64,000 nucleotides of DNA from contig JAMYGW020000003.1 in the NCBI GenBank assembly GCA_025617375.2, positions 1,240,001-1,304,000 of the forward strand, given 5' to 3'. A program made the position numbers and the translations under genes. The DNA comes from Acarospora socialis. Lineage: Eukaryota; Ascomycota; Lecanoromycetes; Acarosporales; Acarosporaceae. Under the pieces are notes generated by a model. The model saw only the letters and a list, made by a program, of their open reading frames with translations, had not been told where the DNA came from and did not search any database. Below, one piece after another: positions 1 to 12,000 of the stretch (its first letter is position 1; every line of letters begins with the position of its first letter).

Positions 1-162
1 TGAGTAGTGTGGTAAGCATCTATCTGCAGAGAGCCGTGAACGCTCTGCGAATACATCTCGTAAGATACAGTCACTGCTCCTTGCTGTCTCCCTCCAACCT
101 AAGGGTTCATTGTGCGGAAATCTAGCAACTAGTGGAGCAGTCATAATATGAGCTCTTCAAGG

Positions 163-1022
163 CTATCTTTCAGCCTTTCCAGAACCTAATATATTGTGTA
201 TTTTATTGTGGTGGTGTTGGCAGAAGCGAAGGCCACTATCGTCTGTGTTCGAACACTTGTAATAAGAGCAGTGGACAACCGGCTGATCGCAATATGCCGC
301 CGTGGCAACATCAAGAGCGAAGCCTCCATTGCTCTTCACAGCGTCTTTAAAGTCCTCTTTCTCGAACAGCTCCCTTCCATGCTCTCGAACCATCTCTTTC
401 ATACATTCGCGCAGACCCCTGTCAGTCTCGGGAGTGGTGGTATAAATCACATCAACGAGCGCAAGAAGGTCCTCGGAAGCCCAGTTGGTCACATGGTCAG
501 CCATGAACCTCATCCTGGCAAGATGTTTGAGTGGCGGGATGTCGTATCTGTCTCCGAGCGTATACATCGAAGCGTTGACTGCAAGAGAGCCAGTTTGGCG
601 GTCTGCCGTTTGTGAAGTAGGTGTAAGAGCACAATCAGGATCTTCTTTGTCGCTATAGCTGAGGGTGTAGAAGTAATCCACCAACCGCTCGACCATATCG
701 GGGTGTTCGTCGTTTAGATCAATCCTTCGATTCTCGGCCTCCTTGTTGTGTTCTCAGCGCATTGTGCGTCAAAGTCTGAAGCTGGTCTTACCTTGAAGGA
801 CCCTCCACAAGCTTTGGCGAAGTACTTGGACTGAGAGCAGAGAATGGCACGGTGGACGTTCCACCTCCGCTCCTGGCAGCAGAGGACCAGGTCGGAATAC
901 TTTTCTGTTTCACGCAGTCTAGAGCGCCTTAGCCGACGCATCGTTTGGGATATAAATTGACAGACCTACTTCGTGAGACCGTAGATGAACGCTTCCTCAG
1001 AAGCGCGCATGAGGGTTTCCAT
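163..1022 (-). CDS. BTB/POZ domain protein
   Basis: Predicted 252-residue BTB/POZ protein of the fungal type that folds alone or as an adaptor (Cul3 ubiquitin ligases or transcription are possible; no partner is visible). Exons, in transcript order: 1022-970, 927-792, 732-163. The introns (928-969, 42 nt; 733-791, 59 nt) both have GT-AG ends and preserve frame. The BTB core is seen in exon 2 (SDLVLCCQERRWNVHRAILC, then SKYFAKAC) and at the start of exon 3 (RIDLNDEHPDMVERLVDYFY), roughly residues 25-105. The rest is helical, with a Cys/His-rich tail (CSYYKC, FCQHHH). The start at 1022 is chosen because its ATG has an ACC before it and the short first exon splices in frame; an internal Met four codons on is the alternative. 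Family is firm, cellular role unknown. Confidence 0.85.
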
Positions 1023-2187
1023 GGTTGTGCGAGATGCTGTACTGGTGCTGAATCGTGTTTATTCGACTTTTAAGATCAGGTGAATAAAGTGATTTGTGGT
1101 AAGGAGAAGCTGTCATTGTGCGGAAGAGAGCTATGATTGCGGTAAACAGATCGCTGGGAGATTCACTGCTACGGAGGTGTGGCCCACTTAGTAATGCCGC
1201 ACCCACTGATTTTTGACTAAGCAATCTGAGAACTTCATAACCTGTAATAAATCTGATTTGAGTGAAACAGTTTCTGTGACTTTACAGTTCATCATCCTCT
1301 TTTATGAGATATATAAATTCCATGATATATCAAATAAGACAAAATTAAAAGAAAAGACTTTGTTTAACTGACAGTCAAGTTAGATGCTTGCCCATGTGGA
1401 TGGGAAAATTGAGAGATCTTAGTCAGCATTTTAGCGCTGCGGCACTACTAGTGGGCCACGCCTCGTAATGGCCGAAACTCGGTCTTGCATTGTGATAACA
1501 TCTACAGCTCAACAACACGTAGCTATCGTTCAACTTCCCCTGAGGGATCATTAACCAGGTAGCTCTGCACGATGCTTAAGTTCTATATCAGCAGTTGAGA
1601 TGTGTGCCCTCGGTCTTGGATTTTTTTAAATCCTTTCGCTGCTCTTTGAGGATAACGCGGCTGTCAAGTCGATTAACATACTGCCCATGCGGTGATGGGT
1701 AAAGTCTTGGATATTGGTGTTTAGGGGATTGCTCTTGCTTATCTAGTGTGTGCCATGTGTCATGGTCTCCGGGTTATCCAGATACCTAGGAATAGTGACA
1801 AACAGTCCGGAAATTAGAGCTGCTCACAGCGATAACTTATCTTACAGGTAAAGCAGAGAACCAGTTGTCTCGCCGGGGACCAGATGCACGGATGAAAACC
1901 TTCGCAAGACTTTTGCCCCTAGCTAAAAGCGTGTATGTAGAAGCCCCGTCCCACTGCTCGCCGCAAGACAGCGTAAGGCCCGGCCCCAGATTCCCGAGAC
2001 CGCCCACCATGCCTGACCCGAAGCACCTGAACACAGATTCTACCTCCGGATCCTGATTTTCCTCACCAGGTTGTTGGGACCTTGGGATAATCCTTGGAGC
2101 TGAGACCGAGATCCTCAAATACCGTATCATCACCTGTTATGACCAAGTCAGCTAACAGGCATCAATCGCCAAGTCAGATTGAGTCGG
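1023..2187. other. Intergenic, no supported gene
   Basis: AT-rich around 1250-1380. An open frame of about 98 codons on the minus strand at 1837-2133 has no recognisable domain, no splice partner and an opposing open frame, so it is not called. No tRNA, repeat or other element was recognised. Confidence 0.5.
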
Positions 2188-3514
2188 TTACAGACCCTTC
2201 AGGTGCTTGACACGAAGTTCGTCCTCATGTTCTAACTTCTCCATCTCTTCAAGCGGGGTGTCCTTCTCTTGCTTCTCATCTTCCGCTTGTTGCTCAGTAG
2301 CCTTGTCGAGCTCACCGATGCCTTCGCCAATGACGATGAATTGAGTGTTCTCGTAATCCAGTAGCTTTGGCTGCAATGGCATCCATCGAAGGCTTCGAAA
2401 CTCGTCGAGAATCCTGCACAGAATTAGAATATCGTACTGATGGCAAAGCAAACGGAATCACCTACTCTTGTGGGTAGTCTGGGCCTTTGGGCAGGTTTGT
2501 GTTTGCGGGTCCCTCATACTTGGGGTTCCTGACGCTGGTGACAAAGCTACCGCGCTCTCGAAGGCCGACGTCTTTCTGGACCTCGCTCAATTCTGAAGGT
2601 ATGGTAAGGATATAGGCCAGATGAGATTCGCGGCCCGTGGTGGTAATGGAGTAAACTCCTTCAGCGATGGGAGTCGCTGCCGGAGTGTGCCTCGTGCCCG
2701 CCGTCTTGGTGGCATAGTCTGAGGACTTGAAGGTATTCTTTATGTCCTCCATACTGGATTTGCATTTCTCCACAAAGACCATGAACCGGTCGCGGTGACT
2801 GGTTGGTAAGACTTTCTTGGGCAACGCTAGCAGCCGATTGTTGCCATTATCGCCGATGGCGCCATCTCCCAGCTTTGCCCCGTGAGGGAGAGGTCGCAAG
2901 ACCATATAACTCCGAGCTATCTCGTTGACCTCAGAGGGCTCATCGATGTTGACCCTGCCACGGAAGAAGAAGTAAATTATGCCTTTTTCGAGAATGCTCG
3001 ACGGGGTTGATCCCTCCCGCTGGGAAGATTCTTTGACAGCACCGCCATTCGTGCTTTCAATCTTGGCTTCGCCGCCATTAGAAGCCGCTTCGGGCTCAGT
3101 ATTCTGGGCGTCATCCATCTGGGACTCGGCGTCGGCCTTGTTGCCAGCTGCGCCGACCGCAGGCGCCGGATCTTTCTCTTCTTTTGTGTCTTCCATGACC
3201 TTGTCCACGCCTCCCTCAGCACCTTCCTCAGCTGGAGCAGCTCCCGCACCGTTATGCGACTCCTCGTCGTTGTCTTCCTTCATCTCTACGTCCTTCCCGG
3301 CCTCTTCACCGCCTTCATCGGGCATGGTCTCTTCAATCGTCTTCTGCGCTTTGCCATTACCCTTCTTTCCACGCTTCGACTTCGGTGTGCTTCCTGTATC
3401 AGACTTGCGCTTGCTACCAGCTGGAGCTTTCGTGGGCGTCGTTTTCGCCTCGGAAGAAGCTGGGCTCGAGTTTGTCGCTGCTGCACGGCGAGCCGAAGAA
3501 CGTGTGCCTGCCAT
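2188..3514 (-). CDS. Conserved fungal protein with acidic low-complexity N-terminus
   Basis: Two exons (3514-2466 and 2413-2188) joined across a 52-nt GT-AG intron give 424 residues. Residues 1 to about 170 are low-complexity: a Ser/Ala/Lys-rich basic start (MAGTRSSARRAAATNSS) with an SKRGKKGNGK patch that could be a nuclear localisation signal, then a long Glu/Asp stretch. From about residue 175 an ordered domain begins (ILEKGIIYFFFRGRVNID), runs through a Lys/Arg-containing helix region and ends with a charged coiled-coil-like tail (ATEQQAEDEKQEKDTPLEEM). From memory, fungal orthologues are often labelled putative BTB transcription factors, but no BTB fold is visible here. Nuclear function is inference from composition. 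Confidence 0.75.
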
Positions 3515-4036
3515 GGTAATCGAGCAGCTTCACTAATATGACGGACAGGCTTCAGCTAGAGTTTTGAAGATGCTTTCGCAATTGAATAGTTTCAGTCACG
3601 ATAGTGAGACACGAAATATCGATATACTCAATTGACTTGGTCTGGGGAAGGTCCTGTCCATGGTTATATCAATTGGTCACTTTGTAGCTTGCTTTTCAGT
3701 ACCGCGATGCGCTTTTGGCGCTGATTCGCGAGATACGATTGTAAGGCTGCTTTACGTCATAACTTATTTGTACCTTATGGCGGGATAGCGCTAACTTTAG
3801 CTAACTTAGCGCCATGATTTCAGGGACTGAAAAGGAGAAGCAGGTAAAACCAACGCCGAAAGCTGTTGAGCAGATAACGCTCGCTATAGTACTCGTATGA
3901 GCGGTATCGACGTCAAGTCTCTCTTCATTGGGGTATACTAGACCAATCCCCATAGGCACCAACGTGATCTTGCCCACGGCAGTAAGCATATCGGCATAAG
4001 GTAGTGTGCAAGGACAACACCAACTCCATTGCGAAC
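3515..4036. other. Promoter region of the 2188-3514 gene, no gene seen
   Basis: About 520 bp between the start of the acidic conserved protein and the 3' end of the next minus-strand gene. Only short open frames without domain signals; presumed promoter and 5' leader. Confidence 0.4.
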
Positions 4037-4864
4037 CTAGTCGATATCCATTGCATCTTCTGTCGTGTCCATAGACACGGATTCTATACTGTAGTCTTCG
4101 AAATCGGATTCATTCGGCGCCCTCCCAAGAGCAACAACGCCATCAAACTCGTCCCATTCAGCCTCGGTCGATGGGGTGCCTTCAAGCGAAGATTCATCGC
4201 CGGGCCCTCTCACCCGCTGCCGAAGCCTTCGGGCACTGTGTTCTAGACCATGTGCGTCTGGCGGTTCGTCATCTGTGTCATTACCAATACTCTGGCTGTG
4301 CGAACGCTTGAAGACGCGGACGCCCCGGCGCTGCTTCTTTCCCTCTCGCCCTTTCGTTGCCGCTCGCTCGTCTTCGTCGCTGCCACAACGTAGTGCTCTC
4401 AAGCCTTCGATGATACCTCCATGATAGGGCGTATCAACCGGGAAGTCATAACCCTCATCTCCGGCCTCATTGGCCGATAGTGGATCCGCGTCTTCGTAAA
4501 CGTCTGGCCTGAGGATATCCGCTTCGCTGGCGTCGTCGAGCTCTCCTTCTGCCAATTCCTCTATCGAAATGCTCTCTAAACGGTTCCGGCCCTGCTCTTC
4601 TCCCTCAGAATCGTCACATGCTTCAGCCTCATGCCCTGACTTTTCATAACGCTGTTCCAGATTCTGGCCAGAGGACCTAGATAATGACTGCGATGGCAAT
4701 GATGCAGATTGTAATTGTGCCGAGCTTGCATGCAGCCTTGTTGCGAGGTTAACGTCCATGCATCGTTCGCCCTCCTCGAACCGATATTGCGAGACACGGG
4801 GAATCTGGGCCAGAGCGGGGGATAGCAATTCTAGTTTGCGTGGTATGTGGGGCGGGGTTGTCAT
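4037..4864 (-). CDS. Hypothetical acidic protein
   Basis: Single open reading frame of 275 residues, no intron needed. The N-terminal 45 residues look ordered (IPRKLELLSPALAQIPRVSQ, then YRFEEGERCMDVNLATRL); the rest is largely disordered and rich in Asp, Glu and Ser, with one basic patch (KGREGKKQRRGVRVFKRS) that could be a nuclear localisation signal, and an acidic end (SMDTTEDAMDID). I do not recognise a family. The frame is by far the longest in the stretch and its bias towards charged, disordered sequence is typical of fungal nuclear hypothetical proteins, so it is probably real. Confidence 0.6.
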   Translation of the reverse strand: MTTPPHIPRKLELLSPALAQIPRVSQYRFEEGERCMDVNLATRLHASSAQLQSASLPSQSLSRSSGQNLEQRYEKSGHEAEACDDSEGEEQGRNRLESISIEELAEGELDDASEADILRPDVYEDADPLSANEAGDEGYDFPVDTPYHGGIIEGLRALRCGSDEDERAATKGREGKKQRRGVRVFKRSHSQSIGNDTDDEPPDAHGLEHSARRLRQRVRGPGDESSLEGTPSTEAEWDEFDGVVALGRAPNESDFEDYSIESVSMDTTEDAMDID

Positions 4865-5160
4865 TCGATCTTATTGACGGGATCGGTGATGTTCTATTTA
4901 CGGGGCAAATTACTTTCGAGATGGAATGGGGTTTTAAACATCACTTCAAGTCTGAACAATACCTTTGGTGTGAGAGCTCATCAGATCACTTGAACTATTG
5001 AACGGGGTCAGTGAAGTAGAAGTGGTGGAAGTGATAATTGTCAATTAGATTGACTGGGCTTATTATTCATTCAATGTCGTCATCTCCTGTTTTTCAGTAG
5101 ATAGGCCTCGTCCGTTCACATATTCACTGTTGGATGCATCAGATGCCCCATTCGTGCCTG

Positions 5161-6810
5161 TCAAGCCATATATGCTAAAGCGGTGTCGGGTAAAGTATCT
5201 TCGGCCAGCCCAGGGCCAACATCACCAGCTGCCCGCATCATGATGGTGTAATATGCCGCACGTAAGACGCTGAGACCGGCGTATTTTGAAACCCATCGGT
5301 CATCGACCGATGGATTTTGCTTTTGGAGAACTTCGTGACAAGCCGCAGAAAAGGTTTCCGGCCACTGCTCAATGTGCTTGGAAGCGCCTCCCCAGGATGG
5401 TGCGCCGGCGTCCGCGAGCGAGCGAATAGCACTAGCCACGATTTTGTCCGCACATTCGCCGAAGTGGTGGTCCGGCCACAGCCCGTGGGTCTTGTAGACG
5501 TAACGCATGTATTGGTCCGCTCGTAAGATAGCTTCCCATGCTGCAGCCATCGGGACGTAGGAGCTTGGGTCATATTCGTTGGACGTTGTGCGGACAGAGC
5601 CTCTGGCAGTCATCGCTGCGACTGCGCAGGTCATGAGATCCGGATGCGAAAGAGCGTCCTTGGGTTCGACGTTAAGCAGGAACTCATTATTTAGTTGCAG
5701 ATCGGGGTTTATCTCTCCGGTAGGCGCTATTTCTCCGATACTCAAATCTTCCCAAGGAAGATACGGTGAGGAGCAGCCATGCTTTTCAACAAAGTCTTGC
5801 CTCGCTTGATAGAATTTAGGGGAAAGGGGAAGGGCATCGTGGGCTTTCGATCTCCCTTTGGCAATCTCCAAGTGATGGGCCTAAACGATGACCTCGGCGA
5901 AATGTGCACACCAGGATCGGACACATGAAGAGGGAACAGCTTCATATACATCAATATGACCAAAGGCCATGAAACATGCTGCACCGAAACTGGTATCACA
6001 GTGTTCGTCTCCTGGCCAACCTCTTGCTCTTAAGACAGGCTCCTTTTGCACTTGTAGCGCGCGAAGTGTAGTGAACTCAGGCCGATAAGACCTATCCTTG
6101 AATCTCCCGAAGACAGTGTGGGCCCAGACACCCTTTTCCTGGAGAAGAGCGCGTCCATGCCTTCTGGCTGCTTCGAAACCGATCCGTGGCTCACTCGAGA
6201 AAACAGTGTAATGCAGTAATCCACCCAAAACAGGGTGAACAGAGGACGAGATGCCTCCCTGACCTCCTGCCATGGCGATCTCCCCGGTTGTTGGCGAATA
6301 TTTGGAAACTTGCATTCCCAAAGCGACACAAATCAGCATGACCGTAATAGCATCCACTCGGGTAGGCGCCACGGTGAGATCATCGGGGATACGGTCCCCA
6401 CTCTCCTCCTTGACACACATATCTTCCGGCCGGAGGCAGGCAGACATGACCACATCTTGTATGAAAGAAACCCAGCTTCCCTGGGCAGTTGTCCGGTTCG
6501 ACCTTAGTTGCAAAGCGCGATCGCAAAGGCCACGAGAAGGCGATTCAATTTGAACAGCAGGACTGACACCCAGTGCAGAATAGAGCGGTGCTGGCAAAGC
6601 AAAAACAACAGCTTGATATTTGACGGTGAACCGGAATTGCCGCCAATGCCACTGTCTGGTGCCGCCTTTTGTGAGGCCGCCCGTAACGATGCGATCGCAT
6701 TTTCGAATTACATATGCTGTAGCCAGCAGCTGTTGTGTGAGCTGAACGGTAGTAATGAGTAGTGCAGCAACTGCTACAACCAGGGCAGCTAAGGCAGTTA
6801 TGTCAACCAT
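5161..6810 (-). CDS. Hypothetical protein with N-terminal membrane anchor
   Basis: Two exons, 6810-5950 and 5880-5161, joined across a 69-nt GT-AG intron (gtatat donor, tttag acceptor, phase 0), give 526 residues. Without the intron the first frame ends 12 nt before the second opens, and splicing joins HID to AHHLEIAKG. Residues 5-27 form a hydrophobic segment (ALAALVVAVAALLITTVQL) followed by a QQLLATAYVIRKCDR stretch. That N-terminal pattern recurs in Pezizomycotina proteins sometimes labelled modin-like, a name recalled rather than demonstrated. The remainder is a soluble mixed alpha/beta region without motifs I recognise. Probably anchored at a membrane with a large cytosolic part. Function unknown. 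Confidence 0.65.
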
Positions 6811-7297
6811 AGGCCGTGAATTCGACGCAGAGGAAGCGCAAAACTGTCATGAAGTGGCATGTAAGCTTCTGTCGATAGACAAGAGCCCAACTGAAATGGT
6901 ATGGCAGCAGGTTCTCTTTGAGTTCTCCTGGGTGGCACTGGGAAGCTAATCGCCTTTGAAGTACATAGAAGAGAGCCGCATGCCGTTATTGTAGATGCCA
7001 TCCTAAACAGGGGTGTGAGGCTGACGAGCTGAGGGTTCCATTCAAATGTATTTCATTGGCTCTGTCATCGATTATCTGCATCCCAAGATGTGACGAGGAT
7101 TCATAGCTTATTGTTAAGATAAACCACTGTACTAATTGCCCAAAAGGCTTTAGTGCGGCCATAAATCCCGATCATCGAAAGGTCAAGCTTCTTCTTGACT
7201 TGGACCTTTCCAGCGTCGACCCACTCAGGATTGCCAAGGTTCAGAAACCGGCTCAAAGCCCTAGAAATTCAGGGTGAAGTATTTCGAATAAGTAATC
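6811..7297. other. Intergenic between divergent genes
   Basis: About 490 bp between two divergently oriented genes: the minus-strand membrane-anchored protein and the plus-strand ML-domain pseudogene. Presumably holds both promoters. No other feature seen. Confidence 0.4.
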
Positions 7298-8062
7298 ATG
7301 CTTGGCAGTCTCTCTCTCATCGTTCAAGTATGTGTAATGTTGTTAAGCACCGTGATTCGGACAACATCTTTTCCACAGCAGGAGCAGCAGCATGTGTTTT
7401 CCAGTTCAACGTCCCTCTCATTATCAAAAATTCGTGGCGGCTCTCCCCTCCGATTCTGCAACGAGTCCCGTGCCACGGACCTCTTTTCCATTGATGAGAT
7501 AGAGCTCTATCCAAACCCGTTATATATGTAAGTCCTTTCATTCTCGCATGGGCCAGTTCCACCCCGGCCGACTAAGAGCCGACTGAAAGTGATGATATTT
7601 TTGAAGCCCATCTCTACGGTAAGGCGCCCAAACCCCAACGGACCAGGCACGAGCCAAGAGCTTACTCGGCTTTCAGGCACCTTCCTCAAGAACATCACGA
7701 ACAACGCGACGTGGACCTCTCTAGCATGATACGGCAACGCGCCCATAAATGAGACTTGGACGCAGGACTTCTGCAAAGTAGTGGACAGCATCAATCAGCC
7801 GGATCCACGGCGAAAGCAGGAATGCCCGCCCGAGAAGGGATTTACGCTCATAATGATGTCAGCTTGTGTGATGCCTATGTTTATTACTCCCGTAAGTCTT
7901 GCTTAGGCGGCAATTATATGAGTAAACGAGAGGCGGCTAATAGGGGAGTAGGGAGACTACTATTTCAAGTTCGATGCCGTGACGAAGGAGGGCGGAAGGA
8001 TTTATTGTCTGGATGCGGAAATCCATCTTGACTATAAGGACAAGAAGGTGGATCTTTATTGA
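7298..8062 (+). pseudogene. ML-domain (NPC2-like lipid-binding) gene with an in-frame stop
   Basis: Three exons (7298-7527, 7624-7891, 7952-8062) with introns of 96 and 60 nt, both starting gtaagt, join in one consistent frame of 203 codons interrupted by a TGA at 7727-7729. The product begins with a signal peptide (MLGSLSLIVQVCVMLLST). It continues with the ML-domain pattern of NPC2-type sterol/phospholipid-binding proteins: SPLRFCNES, SIDEIELYPNP, SGTFLKNIT, a YG just after the stop, DFCKVV, ECPPEKG, then GDYYFKFDAVTKEGGRIYCL, matching the family's closing CxP...TYxVxxxxxTKDxxxIxCL pattern in order and spacing. The TGA falls where relatives have a basic residue before YG, so a CGA-to-TGA transition is the simplest explanation. 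The downstream half keeps its frame and splice sites, suggesting recent loss. Alternatives are a sequencing error or stop readthrough. Confidence 0.65.
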
Positions 8063-9081
8063 TTTTTCCCACCATCGGAGAAATGCCACCGAGGCTTTAC
8101 TGAGGAGATGTCAGGCGGCGGTAAAGCACTGAGGCCCATCAGTATGTCTTAAACCTCCGGTAATGCATGGGCGTGCATTTGCCCCTAACAATTAGGGAGG
8201 CCTCCACTGCAGGCTTAGAAAGACACACGTGAGGCAGTGATAATTAAGAGCCTAGGCTAATAGCTACCGAAGCGCCCTTGCACTCAGGAAGTGACTGGGT
8301 ACCATCATTCCTGCAAGAGGTAAAGGGCTCGCAGATTGGGACATGGAGCTGGACTCGCAGCAAAAGACGACCGGCGATGGCGATTTGGAGAGGAGATGCA
8401 GGCGAGGTGTGAGAAAACAAGGCAGCCTTGGAGGAGGAGGGCGAAGTGAGTCGGCTGACACGCAGAGCATGAGACGAGAGAGTAATGTAGGAAGGAAAGA
8501 TGGACAGGTTATGAAGAAGAGGATGTGGGGGGTTCCAATTGAAGATGTGAAGGCGGCTGTTTAACCAAGCAAGGCAGCACTTAATCGGCAGGCGAATTCC
8601 CAGCGACGACGTTACTGCTGAAAGATGACGGAGTGAGAAAATGAACTATCAATCTTTGGGAATCATGCTTTCTACGCTGTAGTGAAGGTGATCAAGGCTG
8701 GAAAGTCTACAACACCATAGCCGGATAATAATAGACCCAGTTACTAACATTCATCCAACCGAAAGTGAATAGAGATGTAAATTACTCGTGATTAGATATG
8801 ACCTATACAGATCCAGATCAATAGTATGACCGGAGAGGAGGCTGAACGTCGCGGGATTTCCATCTACGTGGGGTGCTGGCAAATTCCGAAACTTTTGTGA
8901 ACACCTTCGAGAAGCGCACACACTGCGGAGGACAGCCGGTGAACGCAGCCTTCACAGATCACCATCTCATTCTGTTGGCCGTACAGTACTAGAGCTCCGT
9001 GGCCCTGGGGTTAGAGTCAAGCTATTGTAACATTCATCTCATGAGCGCGTCACTGGCTTGAGGCGCCCTCCTTAACTCAGG
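8063..9081. other. Intergenic, promoter region of COP1
   Basis: About 1 kb between the ML pseudogene and coatomer alpha. A purine-rich stretch near 8340-8530 leaves short open frames on both strands, but none has a domain or splice partner. No repeat or RNA gene recognised. Confidence 0.4.
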
Positions 9082-12000
9082 ATGCAGCCATCTCCAAACA
9101 TGTTGACAAAGGTGTGCCCCTTACGACCATGCGTTGTCTGTCTACTAAACTATCGCACAGTTTGAGTCGAAATCTTCCAGAGCCAAAGGCATAGCCTTCC
9201 ATCCCCGAAGGTTAGCCAATCCCACGTACGAGTACTAGGGCTAAACTCCGATATTAACAAATGCTAGGCCATGGATCCTAGTCTCTCTCCATTCCTCGAC
9301 CATTCAGCTATGGGATTATCGCATGGGCACTCTCATTGATAGATTTGAAGAGCACGACGGCCCCGTTCGCGGCATCGATTTCCACAAAACCCAACCTCTA
9401 TTCGTGTCTGGCGGAGACGACTACAAGATCAAGGTTTGGTCATACCAGACAAGGAGATGTATCTTTACGTTGAACGGTCATCTGGACTATGTCCGAACCG
9501 TATTCTTTCACCACGAGCTACCATGGATCCTTTCAAGCTCTGATGACCAAACGATACGGATATGGAATTGGCAGAATCGGTCTCTGAGTAGGTGGAGATA
9601 GATTACATGAAGCGGTAGCATTGGACTGATTGGTGCATATAGTATGTACGATGACCGGTCACAACCACTACACTATGTGTGCTCAATTCCATCCCAAAGA
9701 GGACCTCATCGTCTCGGCATCGCTGGATCAGTCAGTCCGAGTCTGGGATATCTCGGGATTGCGTAAAAAGCACTCCGCTCCAACGTCGATGACCTTTGAA
9801 GATCAGATGGCACGAGCAAACTCGACCCAAGCGGATATGTTTGGAAACACAGATGCGGTGGTCAAGTTTGTGCTCGAGGGTCATGATCGCGGGGTCAACT
9901 GGGTGGCTTTCCATCCCACACTTCCACTGATTGTCTCTGCGGGGGATGATAGGTTGGTGAAGCTTTGGAGGATGAGCGGTACTTGTAACGTTCCGGCGGT
10001 GATTAGCAGACGCTGACTTATAGCCAGAAACCAAGGCCTGGGAGGTCGACACGTGTCGCGGTCACTTCGCGAATGCATCAGCATGTCTCTTCCATCCTCA
10101 TCAGGATCTTATACTATCTGTCGGTGAAGACAAGACCATCCGAGTATGGGATCTAAACAAGCGCACATCTGTCCAGTCGTTTAAACGTGAGAACGACCGT
10201 TTTTGGGTGATTGCGGCACACCCTGAGATCAACCTATTCGCAGCAGGTCATGACAATGGAGTTATGGTGTTTAAGCTTGAGCGAGAGCGACCTGCTTCTG
10301 CTGTGTATCAGAATCAGCTTTTCTACATCACCAAAGAGAAGCACGTGCGGTCATACGATTTCTCAAAGAATGTCGAATCGCCCTCGATGTTATCACTAAA
10401 GAAACTAGGCAACCCTTGGGTGCCGCCGCGAACACTGTCGTACAACCCTGCCGAACGAGCTATACTCGTCACGTCGCCAGCAGACAACGGATCTTACGAA
10501 CTCATCAACCTTCCAAGAGACGCCTCCGGTGCGGTTGAGCCAACTGACATGAAGCGGGGGCAGGGCAACTCAGCTGTGTTTGTTGCCCGCAATCGCTTCG
10601 CCGTTTTCAATCAGTCAAGCCAGCAGATCGATATCAAGGACTTGTCGAACTCAACTACAAAGACTATCAAGCCGCCTCCTGGGACCGTCGATGTATACTT
10701 CGGTGGCACTGGCTGTCTATTACTGATCACACCTAGCCAAGTCGTGTTATATGATATCCAGCAGAAGAAACACCTTGCCGAGTTGTCGGTTGCTGGCGTC
10801 AAGTACGTTGTGTGGTCCGGTGACGGCATGTACGCTGCTTTGTTGAGTAAGCACAACGTGACCATTGTTACAAAGTCCCTGGAGCAGGTCAGCACACTAC
10901 ATGAGACTATTCGCATTAAGAGCGCTGCCTGGGATGATGCGGGAGTCCTTCTTTACTCAACTCTCAATCACATCAAATACACTTTACTGAACGGGTAAGT
11001 GAAATTGCACAGATCATACGATATCATTCTGACATTGTGGCAGGGACAATGGTATAGTGAGGACTCTTGATCAGACAGTTTACCTTGTGAGGGTTAAGGC
11101 AAGGAGCGTATATTGTCTGGATCGAGCAGCCAAACCCAAATTGCTGAACATTGACCCGACGGAATATCGCTTCAAGCTTGCGTTGATCAAGCGGAATTAT
11201 GATGAGATGCTTCAGATTATCAAGACTTCTAGTTTGGTGGGGCAGAGCATCATCTCGTACCTACAAAAGAAGGGCTACCCAGAGATTGCGTTGCAGTTTG
11301 TACAAGACCCTCAGACACGCTTTGAACTAGCTATTGAGTGTGGCAACCTTGACGTCGCAGTGGAGATGGCCAAACAACTTGACCGGCCGAAGCTGTGGTC
11401 GCGACTTGGCACGGAAGCCCTCGCTCACGGCAACCATCAAATTGTCGAAATGACCTACCAAAAGCTACGGAACTTCGATAAGCTTTCATTCCTGTATCTA
11501 GTGACCGGGGACCAAGAAAAGCTTACCCGCATGGCCAAGATTGCTGAGCATCGTGGCGACTTTACCTCCCGCTTCCAGAACACGCTCTATCTTGGTGACG
11601 TTGACAACCGAATACAAATGTTCAAAGAGATCGATCAGTGTATGTCATTGAAATCATTAAAGTGAAGGGGGTTCGCTAATTTGACGATTAGATCCTTTGG
11701 CTTATTTGGCGGCTAAAGCACATGGCAGGACGGAGGAGTGTCAGACCATCCTGGAGGTCAGCGGCATGACAGAGGATCAGATAACCCTACCCTCTATAGG
11801 CCGACCTCTCCGCCCTAGAAAACCAATAGTTTCCACCTACAAGTCGAATTGGCCTGTAAAAGCAACTTCTCACTCCTTCTTCGAGAAGGCATTGCTTGGT
11901 GAGGTAGAAGGTGTTGAGGATGAGGCACCGACGAATGGGTTTCATCACGAGGAGGTCTCGGAAGAAAATGGTCTCGTGGCCCGGAATGGGGCAGCGGCAG

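Noticed and set aside
1837-2133. Minus-strand open frame of about 98 codons
   Set aside because: An opposing open frame overlaps it, the text has no family signal, and no intron links it to the neighbouring gene.
8264-8564. Open frames on both strands in a purine-rich stretch
   Set aside because: Low-complexity composition explains the lack of stops; no family signal.
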